Source of the DNA: Nocardioides sp. zg-1230
GTDB lineage: Bacteria > Actinomycetota > Actinomycetes > Propionibacteriales > Nocardioidaceae
Length of the DNA: 64,000 nt
Assembly (NCBI RefSeq): GCF_013155335.1
Contig: NZ_JABJQZ010000001.1
Span: 1,240,001-1,304,000 of the forward strand
Direction of reading: 5' to 3'
The notes beneath the pieces were generated by a model. The model was given only the letters and a program-made list of their open reading frames with translations. It was not told the DNA's origin and did not search any database. Made by a program: the position numbers and the translations under genes. Shown here one piece after another: positions 41,247 to 51,136 of the stretch. Numbering within the stretch: position 1 is the stretch's first letter; every line of letters begins with the position of its first letter.

Positions 41247-41935
41247 CCGGATGGCTCGCGGCGCTGCTGCTCGGGGCCGCGGTCGTAGTGGCCGTGCCGG
41301 GCGCGCGGCCTGCCCTGGGCCCGCGGGCGCGTGGCCGCAGGGAACCGCCGCCGCCGTGGCACTGGACCGTTCCCGTTCCGATCGTGGCCCGGCGCAGGCG
41401 CGCCGCGGCCGACCAGGCGGCGGTGCTGGAGGTGTGTGACCTCCTGGCCGCCGACCTCGCCGCAGGCCGTCCGCCCGAGGCCGCCCTCGCCGCCGGGGCC
41501 GACAGGTGGCCGCCGCTGCTTCCGGTCGTGGAGGCGCTGCGGCTGGGTTCCGACGTCCCCGAGGCGATGCGCCGGCTGGCCTCCGAGCGGCGGGGCGCAG
41601 CCGACCTCCACTGGGTGGCCGGGGCGTGGCAGGTGGCCCAGCACTCCGGTCACGGCCTCGCCGCAGCGCTCGAGCGGACGGCTGCCGGGCTGCGTGCCCG
41701 ACGTCGCACGCGTCGCCTCGTGGACTCGGAGCTGGCCTCGGCCCGGTCCACGGCCCGCCTCGTCGCCTGCCTGCCCATCGCCGTGCTCCTCATGGGATCC
41801 GGCGCCGGCTCCGACCCGTGGTCCTTCCTCATCGCGACCCCAGTCGGGTGGGCCTGCGGTGTCGTCGGGCTGGCCCTCGTCGGGCTCGGCCTGTGGTGGA
41901 TCGGGCGGCTCGCGGACCGGGCGGCGGCGCCGTGA
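41243..41935 (+). CDS. tadB: TadB-like pilus assembly membrane protein
   Basis: 230 aa type II secretion system F-domain protein. An N-terminal membrane helix (GWLAALLLGAAVVVAVPG) is followed by the cytoplasmic GspF-like helical domain (LEVCDLLAADLAAGRPPEAALAAGA; VAQHSGHGLAAALERTAAGLRARRRTRR) and two C-terminal membrane helices. It forms the inner-membrane platform with TadC. Overlaps tadA and tadC by 4 bp each. Confidence 0.9.
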   Translation: MTGWLAALLLGAAVVVAVPGARPALGPRARGRREPPPPWHWTVPVPIVARRRRAAADQAAVLEVCDLLAADLAAGRPPEAALAAGADRWPPLLPVVEALRLGSDVPEAMRRLASERRGAADLHWVAGAWQVAQHSGHGLAAALERTAAGLRARRRTRRLVDSELASARSTARLVACLPIAVLLMGSGAGSDPWSFLIATPVGWACGVVGLALVGLGLWWIGRLADRAAAP

Positions 41936-42618
41936 CCTGGCTGGCAGTCGCGTGTGCGGCTCTGGCGGTCGCGGCCCTGCTGCCGTCCGCTCCGCGCGGC
42001 GTGCGTCGGCGCTCGTCCGTGACGCCCGGACTGCGTCCGCTCGCAGTGGGTGGCGTCGCGATCGGTGCCTGGCTCGTCGTGGGCGGGGTCGTCGGGGTCC
42101 TGGTGGCGGTTGCGGCGGGCGTCGCCGCCCGTCGGGTGCTCGTGGCGGCCGAGGCTCCGTCGACCCGTCGCGAGCGGGACGAGGTGGAGCGGACCCTGCC
42201 GCACCTCGTGGACCTCTTCGCCGCGACCCTGCGTGCCGGCTCCGCACCCGTCGCCGGACTGGCCCAGGTCTGCGCCGCGCTCCCGGGCGCGGCCGCGGAC
42301 CGGTTGGTGCCGGTCGTCGAGCAGTCGCGGTGGGGAGCCTCCGGAGTCGAGGCCTGGTCGAGCGTCGTCGACGATCCCGAGCTGGCGCCCCTGGCGCGTG
42401 CGATGGTCCGTTCGCAGGTGTCCGGGGCGTCGGTCGTCCAGAGCGTGGAGCGGCTCGCCGATGAGCTCCAGCGGGAGTCGCTCGCCCGTGCCGAGGACGC
42501 GGCCCGGCGTGTGGGGGTGGCCGCGGCGATCCCGCTCGGCGCCTGCCTGCTCCCCGCCTTCATGCTGCTCGGCGTCGTGCCCACCGTGGCGTCGCTCTTC
42601 GGCTCGGTGACGCCGTGA
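41932..42618 (+). CDS. tadC: TadC-like pilus assembly membrane protein
   Basis: 228 aa, second GspF-type protein. It has two N-terminal hydrophobic segments, the conserved LPHLVDLFAATLRAGSAPVAGLAQV and SVVQSVERLADELQRE regions, and a C-terminal membrane helix ending GACLLPAFMLLGVVPTVASL. Expected partner of TadB. The GTG start overlaps the tadB stop. A 141-bp spacer with a paired repeat follows before the pilin gene, suggesting a second promoter. Confidence 0.9.
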   Translation: MTWLAVACAALAVAALLPSAPRGVRRRSSVTPGLRPLAVGGVAIGAWLVVGGVVGVLVAVAAGVAARRVLVAAEAPSTRRERDEVERTLPHLVDLFAATLRAGSAPVAGLAQVCAALPGAAADRLVPVVEQSRWGASGVEAWSSVVDDPELAPLARAMVRSQVSGASVVQSVERLADELQRESLARAEDAARRVGVAAAIPLGACLLPAFMLLGVVPTVASLFGSVTP

Positions 42619-42631
42619 GGGGCCACCGGGC

Positions 42632-42667
42632 GTCCACAGGGCGGTCGGTCCGGGCGTCCTCCACAGG
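42632..42667. promoter_or_regulatory. Paired GTCCACAGG-type repeats upstream of the pilin gene
   Basis: GTCCACAGG at 42632-42640 and CTCCACAGG at 42659-42667 repeat with a 27-bp period, exactly as at 38918. They lie 93-128 bp before the pilin ATG. Confidence 0.5.
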
Positions 42668-42759
42668 CTCGCCGCCGCGGTCGTGCGGGCGGGCCGCGGT
42701 CCTCGCAGGCTGGACGTCGGTCGGGGTTCATCCGGAGCCCCACGACGACAGGGGAACCG

Positions 42760-43002
42760 ATGAAGCTCACGCACCTCGCACGCAGCAGGTCCACCAGCAG
42801 GCCCGGCAGGGCCGGCACCAGGTCCGGCAGGTCCAGCCGGCCGGAGATGGAGGCCGGCATCACCACGGCGGAGTACGCCGTGGGGACCGCCGCCGGGGCC
42901 GGGTTCGCCGGGCTGCTCTACACGCTGCTCACCGGCGCCTTCGGCGACCAGCTGCTCGAGCGGATGTTCAAGCACGTCATGAGCCTGCTCGGCATCGGCT
43001 GA
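42760..43002 (+). CDS. Flp-type pilin (DUF4244)
   Basis: 80 aa. The sequence G-ITTA-EY in MEAGITTAEYAVGT matches the type IVb prepilin cleavage motif G|xxxxEY, followed by the hydrophobic pilin core (AVGTAAGAGFAGLLYTLL). The leader before the cleavage site is ~33 residues, basic and Ser-rich. This is the likely major subunit of the Flp pilus. An AGGGGAACCG ribosome-binding site precedes the ATG. The stop overlaps the TadE gene. No prepilin peptidase gene is in the window. Confidence 0.88.
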   Translation: MKLTHLARSRSTSRPGRAGTRSGRSSRPEMEAGITTAEYAVGTAAGAGFAGLLYTLLTGAFGDQLLERMFKHVMSLLGIG

Positions 43003-43379
43003 TGTCCGTGGGGTCTCGCGGGGGACGGTCCCGGGGCGAGGCGGGTGCGGCGACGGCCGAGCTCGCGATCGGCATCCCGCTCCTCGTCGCGCTGACCGCC
43101 GGCCTGGTGTGGATGCTGGCGGTGGGAGCCGCGCAGGTCCGCGTCATCGACGCCTCCCGCGAGGCCGCCCGCGCCGTCGCCCGTGGTGACGACCCCACCT
43201 CGGCCCAGGGCGTGGCCGCGCGCATAGCTCCCGAGGGGGCGCGCGTCCGGGTCGAGGTCGGAGAGACCGAGGTGGTGGTGACCACCACCGCCCGGGTCAG
43301 CGGCCCGGGCGGCCTGCTCGGCTCGCTGCCGGGTGTGACGGTGACCGCCGACGCCATGGCCGTGGTGGAGGAGTCGTGA
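43002..43379 (+). CDS. TadE-family pseudopilin
   Basis: 125 aa. TadE signature GAATAELAIGIPLLVALTAGLVWMLAVGA near the N-terminus, followed by VIDASREAARAVARGDD. It is a minor pseudopilin anchored by one helix, with the rest outside the membrane. It starts at an ATG overlapping the pilin stop and its stop overlaps the next gene (GTGA), so all three are co-translated. Confidence 0.9.
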   Translation: MSVGSRGGRSRGEAGAATAELAIGIPLLVALTAGLVWMLAVGAAQVRVIDASREAARAVARGDDPTSAQGVAARIAPEGARVRVEVGETEVVVTTTARVSGPGGLLGSLPGVTVTADAMAVVEES

Positions 43380-43741
43380 CACCTCGAGGCCCGGCCGAGG
43401 GCGAGGAGGGGGCGGCGACCGTGCTCGTGGTGGCGATGGCGGGCGTGTTGCTGTTCGTGATGGTCGGCCTGGCCGCCGCCGGAGGCCTCGTGACGGCCCA
43501 GCGCCGAGCCCAGGCCGCAGCGGACCTCGCCGCCCTCGCGGGAGCCTCAGCGCTCGCCGCGCTCAGCGGGCCGACGGACCCGTGCGCCGCCGCAGCCCGG
43601 GTCGCCGTCGCCAACGCAGCCGCGCTCGACGCGTGCGCTCCCGACGGTCGCACGGTGCGCATCACCGTGTCGGTCGACGGCCCGGACGTCCCCTGGCGGG
43701 AGGTGAGGGTGACGGCCGAGGCGCGCGCCGGCCCCGGCTGA
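43376..43741 (+). CDS. TadG-like / Rv3654c-type pilus-associated protein
   Basis: 121 aa. GAATVLVVAMAGVLLFVMVGLAAAGGLV is an N-terminal membrane helix of the Flp pilus-assembly TadE/G-like type, followed by AQRRAQAAADLAALAGASAL and a small domain with paired cysteines (DPCAAAA, LDACAPDG). Last gene of the pilus operon. It ends 1 bp before the convergent small membrane protein gene, with no terminator in between. Confidence 0.85.
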   Translation: MTPRGPAEGEEGAATVLVVAMAGVLLFVMVGLAAAGGLVTAQRRAQAAADLAALAGASALAALSGPTDPCAAAARVAVANAAALDACAPDGRTVRITVSVDGPDVPWREVRVTAEARAGPG

Positions 43742-43742
43742 G

Positions 43743-44051
43743 TCAGACGGTGTCGCGGCGTTCGGGCTCGTCGTCGGTGCGGCGCTCGGCCTCGACCCGC
43801 TCGAGCTTCTGATTGAGCTCGGTCAGCTCCTTGCGCTCGCGGCGGTGCGCCAGGCTGCGCTTGGTGCCCCACTTGAGGATCGCGAAGCCCCACAGGATGG
43901 CGGCGCCCGCAGCCACACCGACCAGGAACGACTCGAGCGTGCTGACGCTGAAGCCGAGGAGCTCGCCGCCCGACCCGGGCTCGCTGACGAAGAGGGCGGA
44001 GAGCACGGCGATGCCGCCGAGGATCATGAGGCCGAGACCGAGGATCACCAT
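43743..44051 (-). CDS. Small two-helix membrane protein
   Basis: 102 aa, family not recognised with certainty. Two membrane helices (VILGLGLMILGGIAVLSALF and SFLVGVAAGAAILWGFAIL) and a charged coiled-coil-like C-terminus (RRERKELTELNQKLERVEAERR) resemble LapA-domain proteins. It follows the helicase gene on the same strand with a 15-bp gap, so it may be co-transcribed. Confidence 0.75.
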   Translation of the reverse strand: MVILGLGLMILGGIAVLSALFVSEPGSGGELLGFSVSTLESFLVGVAAGAAILWGFAILKWGTKRSLAHRRERKELTELNQKLERVEAERRTDDEPERRDTV

Positions 44052-44066
44052 GAGGTGAATCTAGCC

Positions 44067-46463
44067 CTAGCCACCAGCGCGCGGTGCCCCCGAGAGGAGG
44101 GCGTCGAGGAGGGAGATGGCGCCGGCCTTGTCGAGCGGGTTGTTCTGGTTGCCGCACTTGGGTGACTGGATGCACGACGGGCAGCCGCTTGCGCACTCAC
44201 AGCTCGCGATCGCCTCGCGGGTGGCGGTGAGCCAGGCGACGGCCGTGCGGAAGCCGCGCTCGGAGAACCCGGCCCCGCCCGGGTGGCCGTCGTAGACGAA
44301 CACGGTGAGCAGCCCGGTGTCGGCGTGGCGGGCCGTCGAGACACCGCCGATGTCCCAGCGGTCGCAGGTGGCGAACAGGGGGAGGAGGCCGATCGAGCAG
44401 TGCTCGGCGGCATGTGCCGCGCCCGGCACGTCGAGCGCGGCGAGCCCGGTCTCGGCGACCACGTCGTCGGGCACCGTCCACCACACCGCCGTCGTCCGCA
44501 GGGTTCGCTCGGGCAGGTCGAGGGGCTCCTCCGAGAGCACCTCGCCTCCGGGCTGTCGCCGCTTGAGGAAGGAGACCACCTGGTGGGAGACGTCGACCTC
44601 GCCCAGGGCGAGGTCGCAGCCGGCCCACGACCGGCGCTCGCGCGTCGCGACGATGCTGATGTCGGTGACCTCGCGGGCGGTGGTGCTGTAGGACGGCTCG
44701 TCGCGCCGCATGGTCGCCACGTGGTGCTCGAGGTCGAGGTCCTCGACCAGCCAGGTCTCGCCCTGGTGCACGTAGACCGCGCCGGGATGGGCTTGGTTGT
44801 GGGCGCCGCCGGCATCGACCGTGCCGACGACCCGGCCGGTGCCGGCCTCGATCAGCTGGACCGGCGACCCGCCGGCGGACCGGATGTCCGCCAGGTCGGC
44901 CGCCCGGCTGCGGTCGGTCCAGAACCACCCGCGCGGGCGACGCCGCAGCAGCCCGAGCGTCGTCAGTTCGTCGACCACCTCGCGGGCGGTGGGCCCGAAG
45001 AGCGGCAGGTCGGCCTCGGTGAGCGGCTGCTCCTGCGCGGCCGCGCAGAGGTGTGGGCCCATGACGTGCGGGTTCGACGGGTCGAAGACCGACGCCTCGA
45101 CCGGAGCACCGATGAGCTTGTCGGGGTGGGTGACCAGGTACGTGTCGAGCGGGTCGTCCTTGGCCACCAGGACACCGAGCGCGTCCTGGGCGCCGCGCCC
45201 GGCCCGTCCGACCTGCTGCCAGAACGCCGCGCGAGTCCCCGGGAACCCTGCGATGAGCACGGCGTCGAGCCCGCTGATGTCGATGCCGAGCTCGAGGGCG
45301 TTGGTCGCGGCCAGCCCGACCAGGTCGCCGCGGCGCAGCGCCGCCTCCAGTGCCCGCCGCTCCTCGGGGAGGTAGCCGCCGCGGTAGGCCGCGATCCGGC
45401 CCGGCAACGACGGGTCGACCTCCGCCAGCAGCTCGGCGGCGGACAGGGCGACCTGCTCGGCGCCCCGCCGCGACCGGATGAAGGCCAGGGTGCGCACGTC
45501 CTCCGCCACGAGGTCGGCGAGCAGGTCGGCGACCTCCGACGACGCTGCCCGGCGCACGGGCGCGCCGTTCTCCCCGGCGTGGGAGGTGAAGGGCGGCTCC
45601 CAGAGCAGCAGCGACACCTGCCCGCGCGGGGAGTCGTCGCGGGTCAGCGCGACCACGTCGAGCCCGGTCAGCCGCCCCGCGGTGACCTCCGGCTCCGCGA
45701 CGGTCGCCGAGGCGAGCACGAACGTCGGGTGGGCGCCGTAGAGCGCGCACACCCGGCGCAGCCGGCGCAGCACGTGGGAGACGTGCGCCCCGAACACGCC
45801 GCGGTAGTGGTGGCACTCGTCGACCACGACGTACTGCAGCGACCCGAGCAGCCGCGACCACCGGTGGTGGGAGGGCAGCAGCGAGCGGTGGAGCATGTCG
45901 GGGTTGGTGAGGACGTACTCGCCGAAGTCGCGCGTCCAGTCGCGCTCCTCGCGCGAGCTGTCGCCGTCGTGCGCCGCGAGGCGTACGTCGAGGCCGAGCG
46001 ACGACAGCCCGGCGAGCTGGTCGTGGGCCAGCGCCTTGGTCGGGGCGAGATAGAGCACCGACGCACCGCGCTCACCACGCGGCCCGCGGGCCGCTCGGAT
46101 CGCGGACAGGGCCGGGAGCTGGTACGCCAGCGACTTGCCCGACGCCGTGCCTGTGGCGACGATCACGTGGTCGCCGGCGTGGGCCGCGTCGGCCGCCACC
46201 ACCTGGTGGCGCCACGGTCGCGCCACCCCCTGTGCGGCGAAGGCGCCCCGGACGTCGTCGGGCACCCACGCAGGCCAGTCCTCGTGCACCGCCTCCCGCG
46301 CCGGCAGCACCTCGAGGTGGCGCAGCCGGTCCTCGCGTCCGGGCACGCCAGCGAGCCGACGTACCAGCACGTCGACCGGTGGCACGACGCCGGGGCGGGA
46401 GGGGTTCACCCGCGCAGTCTGGCAAAGGCCGGGGACGCCGCCCGCGGCGGCGGCCGTGCTCAT
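44067..46463 (-). CDS. DEAD/DEAH-box helicase with DUF1998 C-terminus (MrfA/YprA-like)
   Basis: 798 aa from the ATG at 46463; a GTG at 46409 (VNPSRPG) is an alternative. Helicase motifs: Walker [25 protein letters not shown] (DEAH variant) in [16 protein letters not shown]-like QQVGRAGRG. The C-terminal DUF1998 domain has four cysteines in [18 protein letters not shown] for a zinc site. The architecture is that of MrfA (YprA), a helicase in repair of crosslink-type DNA damage, and of Hrq1. It is divergent from the BldG-like gene; I recall the same neighbour in Streptomyces (SCO3550). Confidence 0.9.
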   Translation of the reverse strand: MSTAAAAGGVPGLCQTARVNPSRPGVVPPVDVLVRRLAGVPGREDRLRHLEVLPAREAVHEDWPAWVPDDVRGAFAAQGVARPWRHQVVAADAAHAGDHVIVATGTASGKSLAYQLPALSAIRAARGPRGERGASVLYLAPTKALAHDQLAGLSSLGLDVRLAAHDGDSSREERDWTRDFGEYVLTNPDMLHRSLLPSHHRWSRLLGSLQYVVVDECHHYRGVFGAHVSHVLRRLRRVCALYGAHPTFVLASATVAEPEVTAGRLTGLDVVALTRDDSPRGQVSLLLWEPPFTSHAGENGAPVRRAASSEVADLLADLVAEDVRTLAFIRSRRGAEQVALSAAELLAEVDPSLPGRIAAYRGGYLPEERRALEAALRRGDLVGLAATNALELGIDISGLDAVLIAGFPGTRAAFWQQVGRAGRGAQDALGVLVAKDDPLDTYLVTHPDKLIGAPVEASVFDPSNPHVMGPHLCAAAQEQPLTEADLPLFGPTAREVVDELTTLGLLRRRPRGWFWTDRSRAADLADIRSAGGSPVQLIEAGTGRVVGTVDAGGAHNQAHPGAVYVHQGETWLVEDLDLEHHVATMRRDEPSYSTTAREVTDISIVATRERRSWAGCDLALGEVDVSHQVVSFLKRRQPGGEVLSEEPLDLPERTLRTTAVWWTVPDDVVAETGLAALDVPGAAHAAEHCSIGLLPLFATCDRWDIGGVSTARHADTGLLTVFVYDGHPGGAGFSERGFRTAVAWLTATREAIASCECASGCPSCIQSPKCGNQNNPLDKAGAISLLDALLSGAPRAGG

Positions 46464-46585
46464 GTGGAGAGGAGTCCTGCGGAACCCTTGTGACTCGTGG
46501 TTTGATACCACCCGGAAGAACGAAGGGGCACGAGCGTGCCCGAAGGCGCACTGTCCGAACGAGTTCGGGGACCGGGGGAGCAGTC

Positions 46586-46921
46586 GTGGATCTCACCCTT
46601 GCGACACGCGAGGTGGACGGCCGTGCCGTCGTCGCCGTCGGCGGCGAGATCGACGTCTACACCGCGCCCAAGCTGCGTGACTGCATCACCGAGCTCGTCG
46701 GTGCCGGCACCTACGACATCGTGATCGACCTCGAGGCGGTCGAGTTCCTCGACTCCACGGGCCTGGGCGTGCTCGTCGGTGGTCTCAAGAAGGTCCGCGC
46801 ACACGACGGCTCGCTCGACCTGGTGTGCACCCAGGAGCGGCTGCTCAAGATCTTCCGCATCACCGGCCTCGCCAAGGTGTTCGTGATCCACGACTCCGTC
46901 GGTCTCGCGCCCGGCGCCTGA
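46586..46921 (+). CDS. bldG: BldG-like anti-sigma factor antagonist (STAS)
   Basis: 111 aa STAS domain. The phosphorylation loop [15 protein letters not shown] has Ser57, the same position phosphorylated in Streptomyces BldG. It releases sigma factors by binding anti-sigma kinases; in Streptomyces it controls development and antibiotic production. The GTG at 46586 has GGGGGAG upstream. Unlike Streptomyces, no anti-sigma gene follows: the next gene is hppA, after a terminator. The kinase partner may be one of the MEDS-HATPase proteins (speculative). Confidence 0.9.
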   Translation: MDLTLATREVDGRAVVAVGGEIDVYTAPKLRDCITELVGAGTYDIVIDLEAVEFLDSTGLGVLVGGLKKVRAHDGSLDLVCTQERLLKIFRITGLAKVFVIHDSVGLAPGA

Positions 46922-46956
46922 GGTCCAGCTGGCGACCCGCGCGTCGCACCTCCCAC

Positions 46957-46985
46957 CCCTCCGGACGTGTCCGGAGGGATTTTGT
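46957..46985 (+). terminator. Terminator after the BldG-like gene
   Basis: 9-bp stem CCCTCCGGA (46957-46965) with TCCGGAGGG (46970-46978), 4-nt loop, followed by ATTTTG. A classical intrinsic terminator, showing that the BldG-like gene and hppA are separate units. Confidence 0.88.
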
Positions 46986-47042
46986 CACGTTCGAATCCGG
47001 CGCCGGTCCAGATAGCCGGTGTGGTGTGGGTCACGCCGACCC

Positions 47043-47056
47043 GTGATCTGGATCAC
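47043..47056. promoter_or_regulatory. Crp-like palindrome in the hppA promoter
   Basis: GTGATCTGGATCAC is a perfect palindrome fitting GTGA-N6-TCAC. It lies 7 bp upstream of the probable -10 box at 47064, so it overlaps the -35 region. Confidence 0.6.
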
Positions 47057-47063
47057 GTCTGCG

Positions 47064-47069
47064 TAGACT
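47064..47069 (+). promoter_or_regulatory. -10 box TAGACT of hppA
   Basis: TAGACT lies ~55 bp before the hppA ATG, 7 bp after the Crp-like palindrome; a leader of about 45 nt with a GAGGAGG ribosome-binding site would result. Confidence 0.45.
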
Positions 47070-47123
47070 CCGGCGCGTTCACGGATCTTTTCCAGCGCTT
47101 GACCAAGTCCGAGGAGGACACGC

Positions 47124-49427
<2,304 letters not shown>

Positions 49428-49451
49428 CCGCACTGCCCTGCACTGCCAGAA

Positions 49452-49481
49452 CGGCCCGTCACTCACCGGAGTGGCGGGCCG
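49452..49481 (+). terminator. Terminator of hppA
   Basis: 13-bp stem (49452-49464 with 49469-49481, one G-T wobble), 4-nt loop ACCG, 25 bp after the hppA stop. Confidence 0.8.
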
Positions 49482-49504
49482 CTCCGGTCTGCGAGGCTGG
49501 GGCC

Positions 49505-50974
49505 ATGCCGTCCGACCTCGACTTCACCGGGCCCCTGCGCGAGGCCCTGCTGGCCGCCGACTTCACCTATGACCGCGTCGCCGAGACGATCGGCGAGGAG
49601 GCGCACCGGGCGCTCGGACGCAACGAGACCCTCCCCGCGCGGCGTCGTACGACGTCGGGCGCGCCGCTCGACACCCTGGTCCGGCTCTTCCTGCTGCAGG
49701 CGCCGGTGGCGCGCGAGGAGGCGGAGCGGGCGCTCCCCGGCCTGGTCGACCGGCTCTGCAACGCCGGGCTCCTCGAGCAGAGCGTCGGTGAGGTCGCGGC
49801 CCGCACGGACTGCCGCCCCTACGCCACCGACCAGCGCGACCTGTGGGTCGTCTCCGACCTCACCCCCGGGCTGGACGGCGCCCCCGTCGCGGTCGGCCCC
49901 GACCACGTCCTCGGCATCTCCAGCGCCTCGACCAGCCTGGCCCAGCTGACGATGCGCGAGCCGGTCGGCCGCGCCCTCGACCTCGGCACCGGCTGCGGCG
50001 TGCAGGCCCTGCACCTCGCCGCCCACGCCGACACCGTGGTGGCGACGGATGTCAACGAGCGCGCACTCTGGATGACCCGGCTCAACGCTGAGCTCAACGA
50101 GGTCGAGGTCGACGTCCGGGACGGGTCGTTCTTCGAGCCGGTGGCGGGCGAGCGCTTCGACCTCATCGCCACCAACCCGCCGTTCGTCATCTCGCCGGCG
50201 ACCGGCGAGCGCCTGGTCTACCGCGACTCCGGCCTGCCGGGCGACCGCGTCGTCGAGCACATCGTGCGCACCGGGTCCGACCACCTCACCGAGGGCGGCT
50301 GGCTGCAGGTCCTCGCGAACTGGGCGATCGTCGACGGCCGCCCCTGGGACGAGCGGCTCGGGTCGTGGCTGCGCGACGACTGCGACGCCCTGGTGGTGCA
50401 GCGCGAGACGCTGGACCCGTCGGCGTACGTCGAGCTCTGGCTCAAGGACAGCGGCCACCACGGTCGCCCCGACTACGCCCGGCGCTACGACACCTGGCTG
50501 TCCTGGCTCGAGGAGACGGGCATCGAGGGGGTCGGGTTCGGCTGGATCAACGTCCGGCTGGGGGGTGGCGGTCGGCACGACCTCCTCGAGTGGCCGTACG
50601 ACGTCGAGCAGCCCATCGGTCCCGCCATCGGCGCCTGGGGCGAGGCGGTCTCGGGCCTGCGCGGGCTCACCGACGACGCGCTGCTGGGCAGCGTGCTGCG
50701 CGCGCGGGACGACGTGCAGCAGGAGACGGTCGGGCGGCCCGGCGCCGAGGACCCCGAGGCGATCGTGCTGCGCCAGCAGCGCGGCTTCCGGCGGGCACGG
50801 ACGGCCGACACGGTCGAGGCGGCCCTGGTCGGCGCCAGCGACGGCGACCTGGCGCTCGGACAGCTCCTCGGCGCCATCGCCGCGCTGCTGCAGCGCGACG
50901 AGGCCGGGCTGCGCGAGACCTACCTCCCGGTTGTGCGCGAGCTCGTGGGCGAGGGCTTCCTGGTCCTGGACTGA
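49505..50974 (+). CDS. Class I methyltransferase (N5-glutamine / RNA G-type NPPF motif)
   Basis: 489 aa. The N-terminal ~150 residues form a helical domain (DFTYDRVAETIGEEAHRALGRNE), the middle a Rossmann methyltransferase: motif I ALDLGTGCGVQALHLAAHA (~residue 158), motif IV FDLIATNPPFVISP. NPPF is typical of enzymes that methylate amide or exocyclic nitrogen (PrmC, RsmC). The C-terminal ~150 residues are a further helical domain. Substrate not assignable; widespread in actinobacteria next to hppA/topA as far as I recall. Confidence 0.88.
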   Translation: MPSDLDFTGPLREALLAADFTYDRVAETIGEEAHRALGRNETLPARRRTTSGAPLDTLVRLFLLQAPVAREEAERALPGLVDRLCNAGLLEQSVGEVAARTDCRPYATDQRDLWVVSDLTPGLDGAPVAVGPDHVLGISSASTSLAQLTMREPVGRALDLGTGCGVQALHLAAHADTVVATDVNERALWMTRLNAELNEVEVDVRDGSFFEPVAGERFDLIATNPPFVISPATGERLVYRDSGLPGDRVVEHIVRTGSDHLTEGGWLQVLANWAIVDGRPWDERLGSWLRDDCDALVVQRETLDPSAYVELWLKDSGHHGRPDYARRYDTWLSWLEETGIEGVGFGWINVRLGGGGRHDLLEWPYDVEQPIGPAIGAWGEAVSGLRGLTDDALLGSVLRARDDVQQETVGRPGAEDPEAIVLRQQRGFRRARTADTVEAALVGASDGDLALGQLLGAIAALLQRDEAGLRETYLPVVRELVGEGFLVLD

Positions 50975-51063
50975 TCGGGAGCTGGTCCGGGGAGGTTCAC
51001 CGCTGCGGGTGGGGCCCTGAGCGACGTACTTGTGTCGACAGGCGAACAAAAGTCGCATGCTCG

Positions 51064-51093
51064 TTGACGTGACGACGGTCACGTGCCTACGTT
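51064..51093 (+). promoter_or_regulatory. Sigma-70-type promoter with internal Crp-like palindrome
   Basis: -35 TTGACG (51064-51069), 18-bp spacer, -10 TACGTT (51088-51093). The spacer contains GTGACGACGGTCAC (51069-51082), fitting GTGA-N6-TCAC. A protein bound there would block the promoter. It lies ~45 bp before the ATG of the sugar dehydrogenase gene. Confidence 0.7.
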
Positions 51094-51136
51094 GCTTGCT
51101 GGCTCCCCAGCCACCTCGGGAACAGGAGACCCCCCA

